Below, in pieces: positions 1 through 5,557 of a stretch of DNA of 9,331 nucleotides (positions within the stretch are counted from its first letter, which is position 1; each line of letters begins with the position of its first letter). The notes under the pieces were generated by a model that was given only the letters and a program-made list of their open reading frames with translations, had not been told where the DNA came from and made no database searches. The DNA comes from Candidatus Krumholzibacteriia bacterium (lineage in GTDB: Bacteria > Krumholzibacteriota > Krumholzibacteriia > LZORAL124-64-63). The stretch covers positions 1 through 9,331 of the forward strand of contig JACZKN010000476.1 of the NCBI GenBank assembly GCA_014859985.1, given 5' to 3'. Made by a program: the position numbers and the translations under genes.

Positions 1-582
1 GACCACGGCCGGCGGGCCCCACCGGCCCGCGTGCAGGCGCCGCGCCCAGGCGCGCAACCGGTCGCCGGCAGTCGGCGTGAAGCGCCAGAGCGGGCGCCAT
101 GACCCCGGCTCCCGTTCGCCGCTCCAGGCGCCGAACTCCGTGGTCACCACCGGCCGTCCTGCCACGGGGACCGCCAGGCCGACCGGCGGTTCCGCGGGCC
201 CGATCCCTGCGGGCAGGTCCACCGGCGCCCAGACCGCCCCGCCGTCGCGGGAGACCAGCAGTTCGCTCTCGCCCAGGCACCAGACCTCCCCGCCCACCGG
301 GGCGAAGGCCAGGGCCAGGGGGCGGTCGGGGGCCAGCAACAGGGGCAACTCGCGCCAGGTCGCCCCCCCGTCGCGGGATTCCTCCAGCAGGGACGTCGAG
401 GCCCGCAGCAGCCGGGCCGGGTCGCCGGGGTCGGCGGCGACGGCGCGCGGCGCCAGGGCGCCGCGGCCGAACCACTCCGGGTGCAGCAGCGCCAGCCCCG
501 TCACCACCATCAGGAACGCCCCGGCGGCCAGGGCCAGTCCCAGGTGGTGGTGGGCGTCGCTGACGCGCGAGCCCCGGCGCAT
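1..582 (-). CDS. Partial PepSY-type transmembrane protein with Asp-box (BNR-like) periplasmic segment
   Basis: The frame stays open for 194 codons from ATG 582 to the window edge, so the C-terminus is missing. Residues 15-34 form a hydrophobic helix ending in LLHPEWFG, and residues 168-190 read WRFTPTAGDRLRAW then RRLHAGRWG. Both ends resemble the helix-flanking segments of PepSY-associated TM proteins (helix, periplasmic domain, helix). Between them, instead of an obvious PepSY fold, are two Asp-box-like motifs, SRDGGATW (69-76) and SRDGGAVW (111-118), typical of BNR/YCF48-like beta-propeller blades. Histidines H11-H13, H34 and H184 lie at predicted membrane boundaries; heme or metal ligation is possible but unproven. 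GGAGGG at 591-596 precedes the start. An in-frame GTG at 585 is an alternative start with a GTGA overlap. With ATG 582 the gene shares one base with the upstream stop (TGATG), which implies translational coupling to the FMN-binding gene. The family call is inferred from motif resemblance. Confidence 0.6.
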   Translation of the reverse strand, partial: MRRGSRVSDAHHHLGLALAAGAFLMVVTGLALLHPEWFGRGALAPRAVAADPGDPARLLRASTSLLEESRDGGATWRELPLLLAPDRPLALAFAPVGGEVWCLGESELLVSRDGGAVWAPVDLPAGIGPAEPPVGLAVPVAGRPVVTTEFGAWSGEREPGSWRPLWRFTPTAGDRLRAWARRLHAGRWGPPAVV

Positions 583-1175
583 CACGGCTGCCCTCCGTAG
601 CGGGCGGCGGTCAGGAGCAGGGCCTTGCGCACGCCGGCGGCCAGGGCCCGGACCGAGAGGGTCGCGCCGCTGATCCCCACCACGTCCCGGTTCAGGCGCA
701 GGGGGTCGCCGGTGTCGCGGCCGTGGAACTGCTTGAGGAAGCGCGGACGCCGCACGGCGTCGCCCCGGGACTCCCGGTAGACCATCACCAGCACCTGGCC
801 CACCCGGCCGTCGGGGTCGACGCGCACGAGGAAGGTGATGGGCTTGAAGCGTCCCTTCTCTTCCAATACCAGCGCCCGGCCCAGGTCGCGGCCCCGCCGC
901 GTGGCCCGGTGGAAGAGGAACTCCTGCTCGGGCAGGTGCCAGCCCAGGTCCGCCTCGAGAGCCGCGCGCTCGGCCGGGTCCGGACGCCAGGGCTCGCTCC
1001 ACAGGGAATCGGCCCCCGCGAAGGTCCTGGCCAGGGCCTCGGCCTCGGTGAAGTAGACCTTCACGTGCTCGGGGCCGTCGGGGCTCTCGGCGGGGTCGTC
1101 CGCCCACGCGGCCGGAACGCCGGCCACCAGGGCCAGCGCTCCGACCAGGACCAGCAGCAAAGGACGCAGGTCCAC
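582..1175 (-). CDS. Secreted FMN-binding domain protein (NqrC/RnfG-like FMN-binding motif)
   Basis: A 197-residue protein with a signal peptide (hydrophobic 5-23, likely cleavage after AWA at 23-25) and no convincing lipobox, so probably periplasmic. Its C-terminal half looks like a small FMN-binding domain: a strand-rich segment around FLVRVDPDGRVGQVLVMVY (115-133), then DVVGISGATLSVRAL at 164-178. In NqrC/RnfG-type domains the S-G-A-T threonine is covalently linked to FMN phosphate by the flavin transferase ApbE; here the candidate is T172, with D164 upstream. Residues 40-100 resemble no domain I can name. The start is GTG at 1175, preceded by AGGGGGA whose first bases belong to the porin stop codon (TAG 1187-1185), so the two genes are only 9 bp apart. 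It overlaps the next gene by one base. The likely role is a one- or two-electron carrier in the envelope. No ApbE gene is visible in the window. Confidence 0.85.
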   Translation of the reverse strand: MDLRPLLLVLVGALALVAGVPAAWADDPAESPDGPEHVKVYFTEAEALARTFAGADSLWSEPWRPDPAERAALEADLGWHLPEQEFLFHRATRRGRDLGRALVLEEKGRFKPITFLVRVDPDGRVGQVLVMVYRESRGDAVRRPRFLKQFHGRDTGDPLRLNRDVVGISGATLSVRALAAGVRKALLLTAARYGGQP

Positions 1176-1184
1176 TTCGTCCCC

Positions 1185-2333
1185 CTAGAAATAGGTGGCG
1201 AAGGAGAAGTAGAAGCGGCCCAGGGCGTCGCCGCGTTCCCCGGCCACGGGGGTCTGCCAGGTCCAGTTGTAGTCGGCGCGGAAGACCGTCTCCTCGGTGG
1301 GCCGGAAGTTGACCCCGAAGGTGACGCCCTCCTCGTCGTCGCCGTCGCGGTCGGTGTCGTAGTCGACCCGGTCGCCCCGGGCCACCAGGGTCACCACCGA
1401 GCCCTGCAGCAGCCGGTCGTGCAGCACGTGCCAGTTGGCCTGCAGGTACGCGCCGCGTTGGCTCTCGGCCGTGTCCGGCAGCCGGTCGCGGTCGATGTCC
1501 GCGTCCACCAGCGCGGCCTCGCCCTGGAACTCCAGGGCCCCGAAGGTCACCTTGGCGTCCAGCGCGCCGATGTTCAGGCGGTGGTCGCCGGCGTCGTCGT
1601 AGGCGCCGGTGTGCACCGAGAGGCCGAGGGTCGTGCCCAGGCGCGGGCTGTACCCCAGGCGGCCGACGAAGGCCTTGTCGTCGTTGTTGTCCTGCTTCTT
1701 GCTGCCGCGGCCCTCGCGCACCCGCAGCCGGCCGTCATCGTCGATGATGCTCCCGTTGAAGCCGTTGACGACGTAGGCCTCGTAGTCCAGTTCGCCCTCG
1801 TCGCCGGCGGCGAAGGCTCCGAAGAAGCCCATGCCCGACTCGCTGAGGGTCGACGGCAGGAGCTGCCGCGCCACCACCGGGCGGGCCGTCAGGTCGTTCA
1901 GGGGGCTGTCGTGCAGGACGTTGAAGCGGCCCAGGGGGCTCAGCAGCACGCCGCCGCGGAAGCTGAAGGCGTCGCTGAACCGGAAGTCCATCACCGCGAA
2001 CTCGAGTTTGATCTCGCCGTCGTCGTTGCCCCCGTTCACGTCGCCCCCGTGCTCGAACTCGATCTCCGCCGAGACGGAGACCCGGTCGCTGACGTAGCCG
2101 GTGATGAAGGGGATGAAGCGGTACTGGTCGAAGGTGGAGGTCCCGTGCTCGGGGATCTCCAGTTCCATGTCCAGGTAGCCGCCGACGGACACGCCGCCCC
2201 CGGTGCCGGTCAGGTAGGGCTTGTCGTAGATGCCGCGGGCGGGGCGCGCCGCATCCTGGGCAGCGGCCGGCGCGGGCGGCAGCGCGAGGCAGGATGCGGC
2301 CAGAACCAGGACAATTGTTTTGTTTTGCAACAA
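1185..2333 (-). CDS. Outer-membrane porin-like beta-barrel protein
   Basis: A 382-residue protein with a signal peptide (K5, hydrophobic 7-18, probable cleavage after APAAA at 21-25). The mature part is made of alternating polar/apolar strands (for example 48-60, 71-95, 108-131, 221-243, 260-276, 294-318, 337-357) and ends in YFSFATYF, the terminal aromatic residue expected of a barrel handled by the BAM complex. A conserved-looking stretch, SPLGRFNVLHDSPLNDL at 132-148 followed by RPVVARQLLPSTLSESG, resembles a family of uncharacterised porins loosely related to phosphate-selective porins O/P; I recall this from memory only. Several predicted loops are very acidic (197-220, 277-290, 324-336), the last resembling a calcium-type DxDxDG loop. 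The start is TTG at 2333 (a second TTG follows at once), set by GGGAGGA at 2341-2347 with a 7-nt spacer. It is first in an operon with the FMN-binding and PepSY-like genes. The substrate is unknown. Confidence 0.85.
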   Translation of the reverse strand: MLQNKTIVLVLAASCLALPPAPAAAQDAARPARGIYDKPYLTGTGGGVSVGGYLDMELEIPEHGTSTFDQYRFIPFITGYVSDRVSVSAEIEFEHGGDVNGGNDDGEIKLEFAVMDFRFSDAFSFRGGVLLSPLGRFNVLHDSPLNDLTARPVVARQLLPSTLSESGMGFFGAFAAGDEGELDYEAYVVNGFNGSIIDDDGRLRVREGRGSKKQDNNDDKAFVGRLGYSPRLGTTLGLSVHTGAYDDAGDHRLNIGALDAKVTFGALEFQGEAALVDADIDRDRLPDTAESQRGAYLQANWHVLHDRLLQGSVVTLVARGDRVDYDTDRDGDDEEGVTFGVNFRPTEETVFRADYNWTWQTPVAGERGDALGRFYFSFATYF

Positions 2334-2343
2334 GTTGAGCTCC

Positions 2344-2376
2344 TCCCGACCGGGACCTGCCGTGCAGGGTTTCCCG
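2344..2376 (-). promoter_or_regulatory. Leader hairpin with alternative Shine-Dalgarno-pairing arm upstream of porin gene
   Basis: In the minus-strand transcript CGGGA (2376-2372) and CCUGC (2368-2364) pair with GCAGG (2360-2356) and UCCCG (2355-2351), giving a 10-bp stem with a 3-nt bulge and an ACG loop. UCCC (2355-2352) can instead pair with GGGA (2347-2344), which lies inside the Shine-Dalgarno, with a GGUC loop. The two folds exclude each other. This could tune translation of the TTG-started porin gene. The arms are short and the region is GC-rich, so chance is possible. Confidence 0.35.
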
Positions 2377-2390
2377 TGGCCTGCAGATTT

Positions 2391-2447
2391 ATTTTCAAGA
2401 TCTGAAAATGTTTTCGTCTGTCCGAAAAGTTTTCACAAGCAGAAATA
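2391..2447. promoter_or_regulatory. Three tandem 19-bp operator-like dyads (TTTTC-n-GAAA)
   Basis: Three consecutive 19-bp units begin at 2391, 2410 and 2429. TTTTC recurs at 2392, 2411 and 2430, and GAAA recurs at 2404, 2424 and 2442. Unit 1 has perfect 7-bp arms (ATTTTCA 2391-2397, TGAAAAT 2403-2409). Unit 2 has perfect 6-bp arms (TTTTCG 2411-2416, CGAAAA 2423-2428). Unit 3 is weaker. The array lies in the AT-rich region upstream of the porin operon and overlaps or follows its candidate -10, as repressor sites often do. The sequence does not match the Fur, PhoB or LexA consensus as I know them, so the regulator is unknown. Confidence 0.5.
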
Positions 2448-2478
2448 TGCTCGACCGAAAGGAAGATTCAAGCAGAAA
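2436..2478. repeat. 10-bp direct repeat CAAGCAGAAA, two copies 33 bp apart
   Basis: CAAGCAGAAA occurs exactly at 2436-2445 and again at 2469-2478. The 33-bp offset is close to three helical turns, so both copies face roughly the same side of the DNA. They bracket the candidate -10 and -35 of the porin operon. They may be activator or repressor half-sites, or chance in an A-rich tract. Confidence 0.35.
2444..2471 (-). promoter_or_regulatory. Candidate sigma-70 promoter for the porin operon
   Basis: On the minus strand TTGAAT (2471-2466) and CATATT (2449-2444) are separated by 16 bp, each matching the sigma-70 hexamers at 4 of 6 positions. Initiation would fall near 2437, giving a leader of about 100 nt and placing the 19-bp dyads across the start site. 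Other weak hexamer pairs exist in this AT-rich stretch, so the assignment is tentative. Confidence 0.3.
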
Positions 2479-2503
2479 GTGGGCGAAAATCCATTTTCAC
2501 GCC

Positions 2504-2517
2504 GGCCTGCTCAGGCC
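2504..2517 (-). terminator. Short dyad across the xth stop codon, possible weak terminator
   Basis: GGCCTG (2504-2509) and CAGGCC (2512-2517) form a perfect 6-bp inverted repeat around the TGA stop of the exonuclease gene. No T-tract follows on the minus strand and the loop is only 2-4 nt, so an intrinsic terminator is doubtful; it is the only dyad at this gene end. Confidence 0.2.
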
Positions 2518-3263
2518 AAGCTGAGGGTGACGGGGCAGTGGTCCGAACCGAACACCTCCGGACGGATGCCCGCGGCCTTCAGGCGGGGCCGCAGGGCCTG
2601 CGAGACCAGGAAGTAGTCGATGCGCCAGCCGATGTTCCGTTCGCGCACGCCCTTGCGGTTGCTCCACCAGGTGTAGTGGCCGCCCCCGGGCTCGAACTCG
2701 CGGAACGTGTCGACGAAGCCGGCGGCCAGCAGGCGGTCGAAGCCCGCGCGTTCCTGGTCGGTGAAGCCCGCGTTGCCCCGGTTGGGCCCGGGGTTGGCGA
2801 GGTCGATTTCCCGGTGCGAAACGTTCAGGTCGCCGCAGAAGATGACGGGCTTGCGCTTCTGCAGGGTGAGCAGGAACTTCAGGAATCCCGGGTCCCAGGT
2901 CCGCTGCCGGAACTCCAGGCGCGTCAGCTCCCGCTGCACGTTCGGCGTGTAGACCGTGACCACGAAGAAGTCGTCCAGTTCGGCGGTCAGCACCCGTCCC
3001 TCGGTGTCCAGGTCGGGGCTGCCCAGGCCGGGGAAGACCGCGCGCGGCGGGACGCGGGTCAGGATGGCCGTCCCCGAGTAGCCCGGGCGCAGGGCCGGAT
3101 TCCAATGCATCGTCCAGCCGGGCAGGTCCAGGTCCACCTGGGTGGGCAGGGCCCGCACCTCCTGCAGGCAGACCAGGTCGGCGTCGGTTTCGGCCATGAA
3201 CTCCCGGAAGCCCTTGCCGAGACAGGCCCGCAGGCCGTTGACGTTCCAGGAGACGAATTTCAT
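2511..3263 (-). CDS. xthA: Exodeoxyribonuclease III (AP endonuclease, Xth/ExoA family)
   Basis: A full-length 250-residue member of the exonuclease III/AP endonuclease family, which cleaves abasic sites in base-excision repair and removes 3'-blocking groups and 3'-mononucleotides from duplex DNA. All the family landmarks are present: WNVNG (6-10, Asn7 and Asn9), LQE (33-35, metal-binding Glu35), YSGTAIL (62-68), YTPN (105-108, Tyr105), GDLNVSH (144-150, Asp145 and Asn147), NAGFT (164-168), YTWWS (197-201), WRIDYFLVS (213-221, Asp216) and GSDHCP (239-244, catalytic Asp241-His242). No signal peptide is present, so it is cytoplasmic. The ATG start at 3263 is preceded by GGGGAG with 5-nt spacing. 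Length matches the shorter, Gram-positive ExoA-like and alpha/delta-proteobacterial forms better than the 268-residue E. coli enzyme. It is divergent from ppk1, and its 3' end lies 177 bp before the porin start in the same direction; it is functionally unrelated to that operon. Confidence 0.97.
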   Translation of the reverse strand: MKFVSWNVNGLRACLGKGFREFMAETDADLVCLQEVRALPTQVDLDLPGWTMHWNPALRPGYSGTAILTRVPPRAVFPGLGSPDLDTEGRVLTAELDDFFVVTVYTPNVQRELTRLEFRQRTWDPGFLKFLLTLQKRKPVIFCGDLNVSHREIDLANPGPNRGNAGFTDQERAGFDRLLAAGFVDTFREFEPGGGHYTWWSNRKGVRERNIGWRIDYFLVSQALRPRLKAAGIRPEVFGSDHCPVTLSLA

Positions 3264-3311
3264 GGTCGCTCCCCGGGCCGCCCCGTGGCGGCGGGCCGTT
3301 CGCCGTGGATG

Positions 3312-3320
3312 TGTTAAAAT
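3312..3320 (+). promoter_or_regulatory. Extended -10 promoter for ppk1-sixA
   Basis: TGTTAAAAT at 3312-3320 matches the extended -10 form TG-n-TATAAT with one mismatch (TAAAAT). No good -35 hexamer lies about 17 bp upstream (3292-3297 is GC-rich), as is usual for extended -10 promoters. Initiation near 3327 would give a leader of roughly 90 nt before the ppk1 ATG at 3416. No PhoB-type repeat was seen. Confidence 0.5.
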
Positions 3321-3322
3321 GA

Positions 3323-3328
3323 TGTCAA
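3323..3328 (-). promoter_or_regulatory. Candidate -35 element for the divergent xth gene
   Basis: The minus strand reads a perfect TTGACA at 3328-3323, 60 bp upstream of the xth ATG. The sequence 16-18 bp downstream is GC-rich and offers no recognisable -10, so only half of a promoter is visible. The element lies just downstream of the ppk1 -10, so polymerases at the two promoters would compete. Confidence 0.25.
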
Positions 3329-3415
3329 AGCGCGGGCGCCGGATTGAACCGGTCCCGCGGGAAACCTATGTTCGACGGATCCCGCGCCCCGTACGGTCGC
3401 CAGGAGGGTCCGTCC

Positions 3416-5545
3416 ATGCTGCAGCCCCTGGAGAACCCCGAAGTGCCCCGTGAGAGCGGCGAGACCGGACGTTTCATCAACCGCGAGCTCAGCCTCCTGG
3501 CCTTCCAGAAGCGCGTGCTCGACGAGGCCCGCGACCCGCGCCTGCCGCTGCTGGAGCGGGTCAAGTTCCTGGCGATCCTCGGCGCGAATCTGGACGAGTT
3601 CGCCATGGTGCGCATGGGCGGCCTCATTATGCAGAAGCGCGAGGGGGTCGTCGACCTTTCCCTGGACGGGCTCCTGCCGGCGGCCCAGCTGGCCCTGATC
3701 CGGCGCGACCTGGTCCGGCTGATGCTCGACGGCGTCGGCTTGTGGCGGCAGGAGCTGAAGCCCGCCCTGGCCACGGCCGGCATCCACGTCCTGGACTACG
3801 GGGAGCTGACCGACAAGCAGCGCAAGCAGGTGGACGAGCAGTTCCTGGAATCCATCTTCCCGGTGCTGACGCCCCAGGCCTTCGACCCGGGCCACCCCTT
3901 CCCCCACATCTCGAACCTGAGCCTGAACCTGGCGGTGATGGTGCGCCTGCCCTCGGGCGAGGAGCGCTTCGCCCGGGTCAAGGTGCCGTCGGCGCTGCCC
4001 CGGCTGCTGCCCATCAAGCGTTCATCCGGCGGCGAGCGCAAGGACGGGACCGTCCCCTACCACCACTGGTTCGTCTGGCTCGAGCAGGTGGTGGAATCCC
4101 ACCTGGACCGCCTCTTCCCCGGGGTCGAGGTCCTGCACGCGACCCCCTTCCGGGTCACCCGCAACGCGGATCTGGAGATCCAGGAGCTGGAGGCGTCGGA
4201 CCTGCTGGAGACCATGGCCGAGAACGTGCGCGAGCGCCGCTTCGGCGCCGTGGTCCGCCTGGAACTGGACGCGCACATGCCGGACCCGAGCCGCGGCGTG
4301 CTGGCGGAGAACCTCTCCGCACACCCCAACGACGTCTACACCGTGCCCGGTCCCCTGGGCCTGGGCGGGCTGATGCAGCTGCTCGACATCGACCGCTACG
4401 ACCTGAAGGATGCGCCGCTGACCCCCGCCCTGCCCGGCGCCCTGACCGGCGACGGGGCCGAGGCGGGCATCTTCGCGGCCATCCGCCAGGGCGACATCCT
4501 GCTGCACCATCCGTACATGGCCTTCGACCCGGTGATCGATTTCCTCAAGGCGGCCGCCCGCGACCCCGACGTGCTGGCCATCAAGCAGACCCTCTACCGG
4601 GTGGGTCGCAACTCGCCGGTCGTCAAGCACCTGCTCGAGGCGCGGCGCGAGCACCGCAAGCAGGTGACGGTCCTGGTCGAGCTGAAGGCGCGCTTCGACG
4701 AGGAGAGCAACATCGGCTGGGCCAGGATGCTCGAGCGCGAGGGCGTGCACGTCATCTACGGCATGCTGGGGCTGAAGACCCACGCCAAGGTGCTGCTGGT
4801 GATCCGCCGCGAGGCCGGCGGCCTGCGCCGCTACCTGCACCTGGGCACGGGCAACTACAACCACGTGACCGCCCGCGTGTACGAGGACCTGGGCGTGCTG
4901 ACCTGCGACGAGCAGCTGGGCAACGACGCCACGGACCTGTTCAACATCCTGACCGGCTACTCCCAGCAGGCCGACTTCCGCCAACTGCTGGTGGCGCCCT
5001 TGAACCTGCGGCGCGAACTGACCGCACGCATCGACCGGGAGATCGGGCACGCCCGGGCCGGCCGCCCGGCCCGGCTGGTGTTCAAGGCCAACGCCCTGGT
5101 GGACCGCGGCCTGGTCGAGAAGCTGTACGAGGCCTCGGCCGCGGGCGTGGCGGTCGACCTGCTGCTGCGCGGCATCTGCAGCCTGCGGCCCGGCGTGCCC
5201 GGCCTGAGCGAGAACATCCGCGTGCGCAGCGTGGTCGGCCGCTTCCTCGAGCACAGCCGCCTCTATTGGTTCGGCAACGACGGCCAGGAGGAGGTCCTGC
5301 TGGGCAGCGCCGACCTGATGACGCGCAACCTCGACCGCCGCATCGAGGTGCTGTTTCCGGTGCACTCGCCGGCGATCCGCAGCCACCTGCGCGAAACCGT
5401 GCTCGAGACCTACCTCAGGGACAACCTCAAGGCCCGCCTGATGGGGCCGGACGGAGCCTACGTGCGGGCCGTGCCCGCCGAGGGCGAGGAGCCCCTCGAC
5501 GCCCAGGACCGGCTGCTGGCGGCCTACCGCCGCCAGTCCCTCTGA
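3416..5545 (+). CDS. ppk1: Polyphosphate kinase 1
   Basis: PPK1 reversibly transfers the ATP gamma-phosphate to inorganic polyphosphate, often at the membrane periphery. From ATG 3416 the protein has 709 residues (E. coli 688). This start is chosen because AGGAGGG at 3402-3408 lies 7 nt upstream; the frame is open back to a TTG at 3344, but those 24 residues look non-coding. Order: N-terminal domain (about 18-125) opening with INRELSLLAFQKRVL and with NLDEF at 58-62; head domain (about 126-340); two phospholipase-D-like catalytic domains (about 341-525 and 526-700). Key sites: IKQTLYR with Arg395 and KARFDEE with Arg426 (magnesium/phosphate-binding arginines in E. coli); GLKTHAK with His456, the autophosphorylated histidine; LEHSRLYWF with His613, equivalent to E. 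coli His592; GTGNYN at 477-482; LVDRGLVEKLY at 561-571. All catalytic residues appear intact. It is the first gene of a two-gene operon with sixA. Confidence 0.98.
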   Translation: MLQPLENPEVPRESGETGRFINRELSLLAFQKRVLDEARDPRLPLLERVKFLAILGANLDEFAMVRMGGLIMQKREGVVDLSLDGLLPAAQLALIRRDLVRLMLDGVGLWRQELKPALATAGIHVLDYGELTDKQRKQVDEQFLESIFPVLTPQAFDPGHPFPHISNLSLNLAVMVRLPSGEERFARVKVPSALPRLLPIKRSSGGERKDGTVPYHHWFVWLEQVVESHLDRLFPGVEVLHATPFRVTRNADLEIQELEASDLLETMAENVRERRFGAVVRLELDAHMPDPSRGVLAENLSAHPNDVYTVPGPLGLGGLMQLLDIDRYDLKDAPLTPALPGALTGDGAEAGIFAAIRQGDILLHHPYMAFDPVIDFLKAAARDPDVLAIKQTLYRVGRNSPVVKHLLEARREHRKQVTVLVELKARFDEESNIGWARMLEREGVHVIYGMLGLKTHAKVLLVIRREAGGLRRYLHLGTGNYNHVTARVYEDLGVLTCDEQLGNDATDLFNILTGYSQQADFRQLLVAPLNLRRELTARIDREIGHARAGRPARLVFKANALVDRGLVEKLYEASAAGVAVDLLLRGICSLRPGVPGLSENIRVRSVVGRFLEHSRLYWFGNDGQEEVLLGSADLMTRNLDRRIEVLFPVHSPAIRSHLRETVLETYLRDNLKARLMGPDGAYVRAVPAEGEEPLDAQDRLLAAYRRQSL

Positions 5546-5557
5546 CCCGGAGATGCC

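Noticed and set aside
77..673. Two overlapping plus-strand frames at the left end
   Set aside because: Arg/Pro/Ser-rich low complexity, antisense to a membrane-protein frame that continues off the edge with a proper start.
2360..2385. Possible sigma-54 promoter (GGCCAC...TGCA) ahead of the porin gene
   Set aside because: The spacing between the GG and GC cores is wrong for a -24/-12 element.
723..2405. 560-codon plus-strand frame opposite the porin and FMN-binding genes
   Set aside because: The translation is Val/Gly/Glu/Ala-rich low complexity, while the minus strand gives signal peptides, an SGAT motif and good ribosome sites.
2485..2498. GAAAAT-CC-ATTTTC inverted repeat as a terminator of xth
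   Set aside because: The loop is only 2 nt, the stem is A-T rich and no T-tract follows; it may belong to the GAAA/TTTTC-rich control region instead.
2380..2500. AT-rich island as a transferred element or attachment site
   Set aside because: No integrase, terminal repeats or tRNA end is present; a control region explains the composition better.
3344..3415. TTG at 3344 as ppk1 start, adding 24 residues
   Set aside because: It has no Shine-Dalgarno, the extra residues do not look like PPK1, and ATG 3416 has AGGAGGG at ideal spacing.
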